60,557 nucleotides of DNA from Prevotella sp. (GTDB lineage Bacteria > Bacteroidota > Bacteroidia > Bacteroidales > Bacteroidaceae), in NCBI GenBank assembly GCA_024697645.1, contig JAILFH010000082.1, positions 1 to 60,557 of the forward strand. Reading direction: 5' to 3'. Below the pieces are notes generated by a model, which ran no database searches, was not told where the DNA came from, and worked only from the letters and a program-made list of their open reading frames with translations. Of the stretch, positions 60,195 to 60,557 are shown piece by piece. The position numbers and the translations under genes are program-made. How positions within the stretch are numbered: the stretch's first letter is position 1; the number at the start of each line of letters is the position of its first letter.

Positions 60195-60557
60195 TCATGC
60201 TTCTCTTTCCCTCGTCGTTCGGTTGCCATCTCCCTCTGTTTTCTTCGGCGCTTCCTTGCTAGCATCTTCTGCGCCTTGGAGGACAGGCTCCCGACATTTT
60301 AGGTCTAGGCAAGGCGAAGATTGATAATCTTCGGTGCCGCCTAAGTGGTGCTGCTCTCGGCTTGTGCAAGACCTGGCCAAGGTTGAAGCAGAAGGCGCGA
60401 AGAGCGAAGGTGGCCGGGGCGGGGGGAGAGGCTCCTTATTTGACTTCGCAAATTTACTAACAATTTCTAAGCCATACAATAGGTAGAGTGGGGGATTACT
60501 GCAAAGTTGTGTTAATTTCAGCAGGTTATTTGTTAACGGATGTAAATTGTTGTGCGT
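60195..60557. other. Right end of window
   Basis: Contains a rep2 element (60301-60414) with stem CGAAGAT-TGATA-ATCTTCG and its GC-rich flank. After that comes an AT-rich end (60440-60557) with a minus-strand CTTTGCAG-like stretch near 60500. No gene is complete here. Confidence 0.55.
60301..60414 (-). repeat. rep2 element at right end
   Basis: Opposite orientation to the copy at 59625-59742 and with the same GAAGAT-type stem. The flanking AGGCTCC/GGGGGAG sequence resembles that around the HU copies. Confidence 0.7.

Noticed and set aside
1..60557. Whole window as one composite transposon or integrative element bounded by inverted repeats
   Set aside because: The inverted ends are HU/smalltalk cassettes, and the interior is mostly housekeeping and metabolic genes in normal operons. 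No transposase, integrase or mobilisation gene is seen.

Overview
The window looks like a chromosomal piece of a Bacteroidales bacterium, most likely a Prevotellaceae member (Prevotella/Xylanibacter-like). The evidence is a SusC/SusD pair, promoters of the Bacteroidetes type (TTTG, about 19-20 bp, TAnnTTTG), an HU-like protein paired with a tiny 'smalltalk' protein, a dockerin-tailed secreted pectin lyase, and intergenic regions crowded with short palindromic repeats. No transposase, integrase, CRISPR array, rRNA or tRNA was seen. Species cannot be named from the sequence.

Layout. 1-1488: an HU-like gene and a 32-residue smalltalk gene with a hairpin array between them. 2395-4595 (minus): an SDR oxidoreductase and an atypical UDP-GlcNAc 2-epimerase, then a small protein cotranscribed with a Crp-family regulator. 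5257-12388: that regulator is divergent from nrfH-nrfA (ammonia-forming nitrite reduction), a porin, ResB/CcsA cytochrome c maturation genes and a twin-arginine aldo/keto reductase with two [4Fe-4S] clusters. 13294-15983 (minus): SPFH and NfeD membrane proteins with a PH-like protein and a membrane coiled-coil HTH protein. 16461-19082: a four-subunit 2-oxoacid:ferredoxin oxidoreductase. 19387-24077: a GH123-like enzyme, rubredoxin and a GH51 arabinofuranosidase. 24431-29583 (minus): a phenylalanine/tyrosine operon (pheA, aminotransferase, DAHP synthase-chorismate mutase, tyrA, EamA transporter) preceded by an attenuator-like leader. 29639-35735: two exported proteins of unknown function and a PL11-type rhamnogalacturonan lyase. 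36552-50628: housekeeping genes (ffh, folD, recQ, recJ, acyl-ACP thioesterase, OmpA, a flavoprotein, a nuclease-like protein, a His-rich metal ATPase). 51552-58277: SusC/SusD and a GH28-like enzyme. 58587-60194: a second smalltalk/HU cassette in inverted orientation.

Physiology suggested: an anaerobe that ferments plant polysaccharide, with enzymes suited to pectin and arabinan (PL11, GH28-like, GH51), respires nitrite through NrfHA, and couples 2-oxoacid metabolism to ferredoxin.

Most notable observations: (1) an unannotated 21-codon leader in which residues 7-15 are all Tyr or Phe except one Gly, followed by mutually exclusive RNA hairpins upstream of pheA; (2) inverted HU/smalltalk cassettes at the two ends whose HU genes differ only at synonymous sites, each carrying an array of seven 22-23 bp hairpins; (3) a nested family of 40-150 bp palindromic repeats with covarying stems, including apparent filled and empty sites; (4) a tandemly duplicated promoter before the cytochrome maturation genes and other helically phased short repeats in control regions.

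Repeat family names rep1 to rep8 are labels made up here: rep1 (GCGTTCCCC/GGCCTAAGCC palindrome), rep2 (about 115 bp, stem CGACGAT or CGAAGAT), rep3 (CTCCTTC/GAAGGAG palindrome), rep4 (AATTC-rich, ending GCGCTCTATATCGCGCC), rep5 (CCAGGGC and GGGCTTTCAGCCC hairpins), rep6 (GGCGC...GCGCC, T-rich core, GCCGCC...GGCGG), rep7 (AAAGTTGTC-rich, beside rep1), rep8 (AATCTGTG-rich). All comparisons were done by eye.
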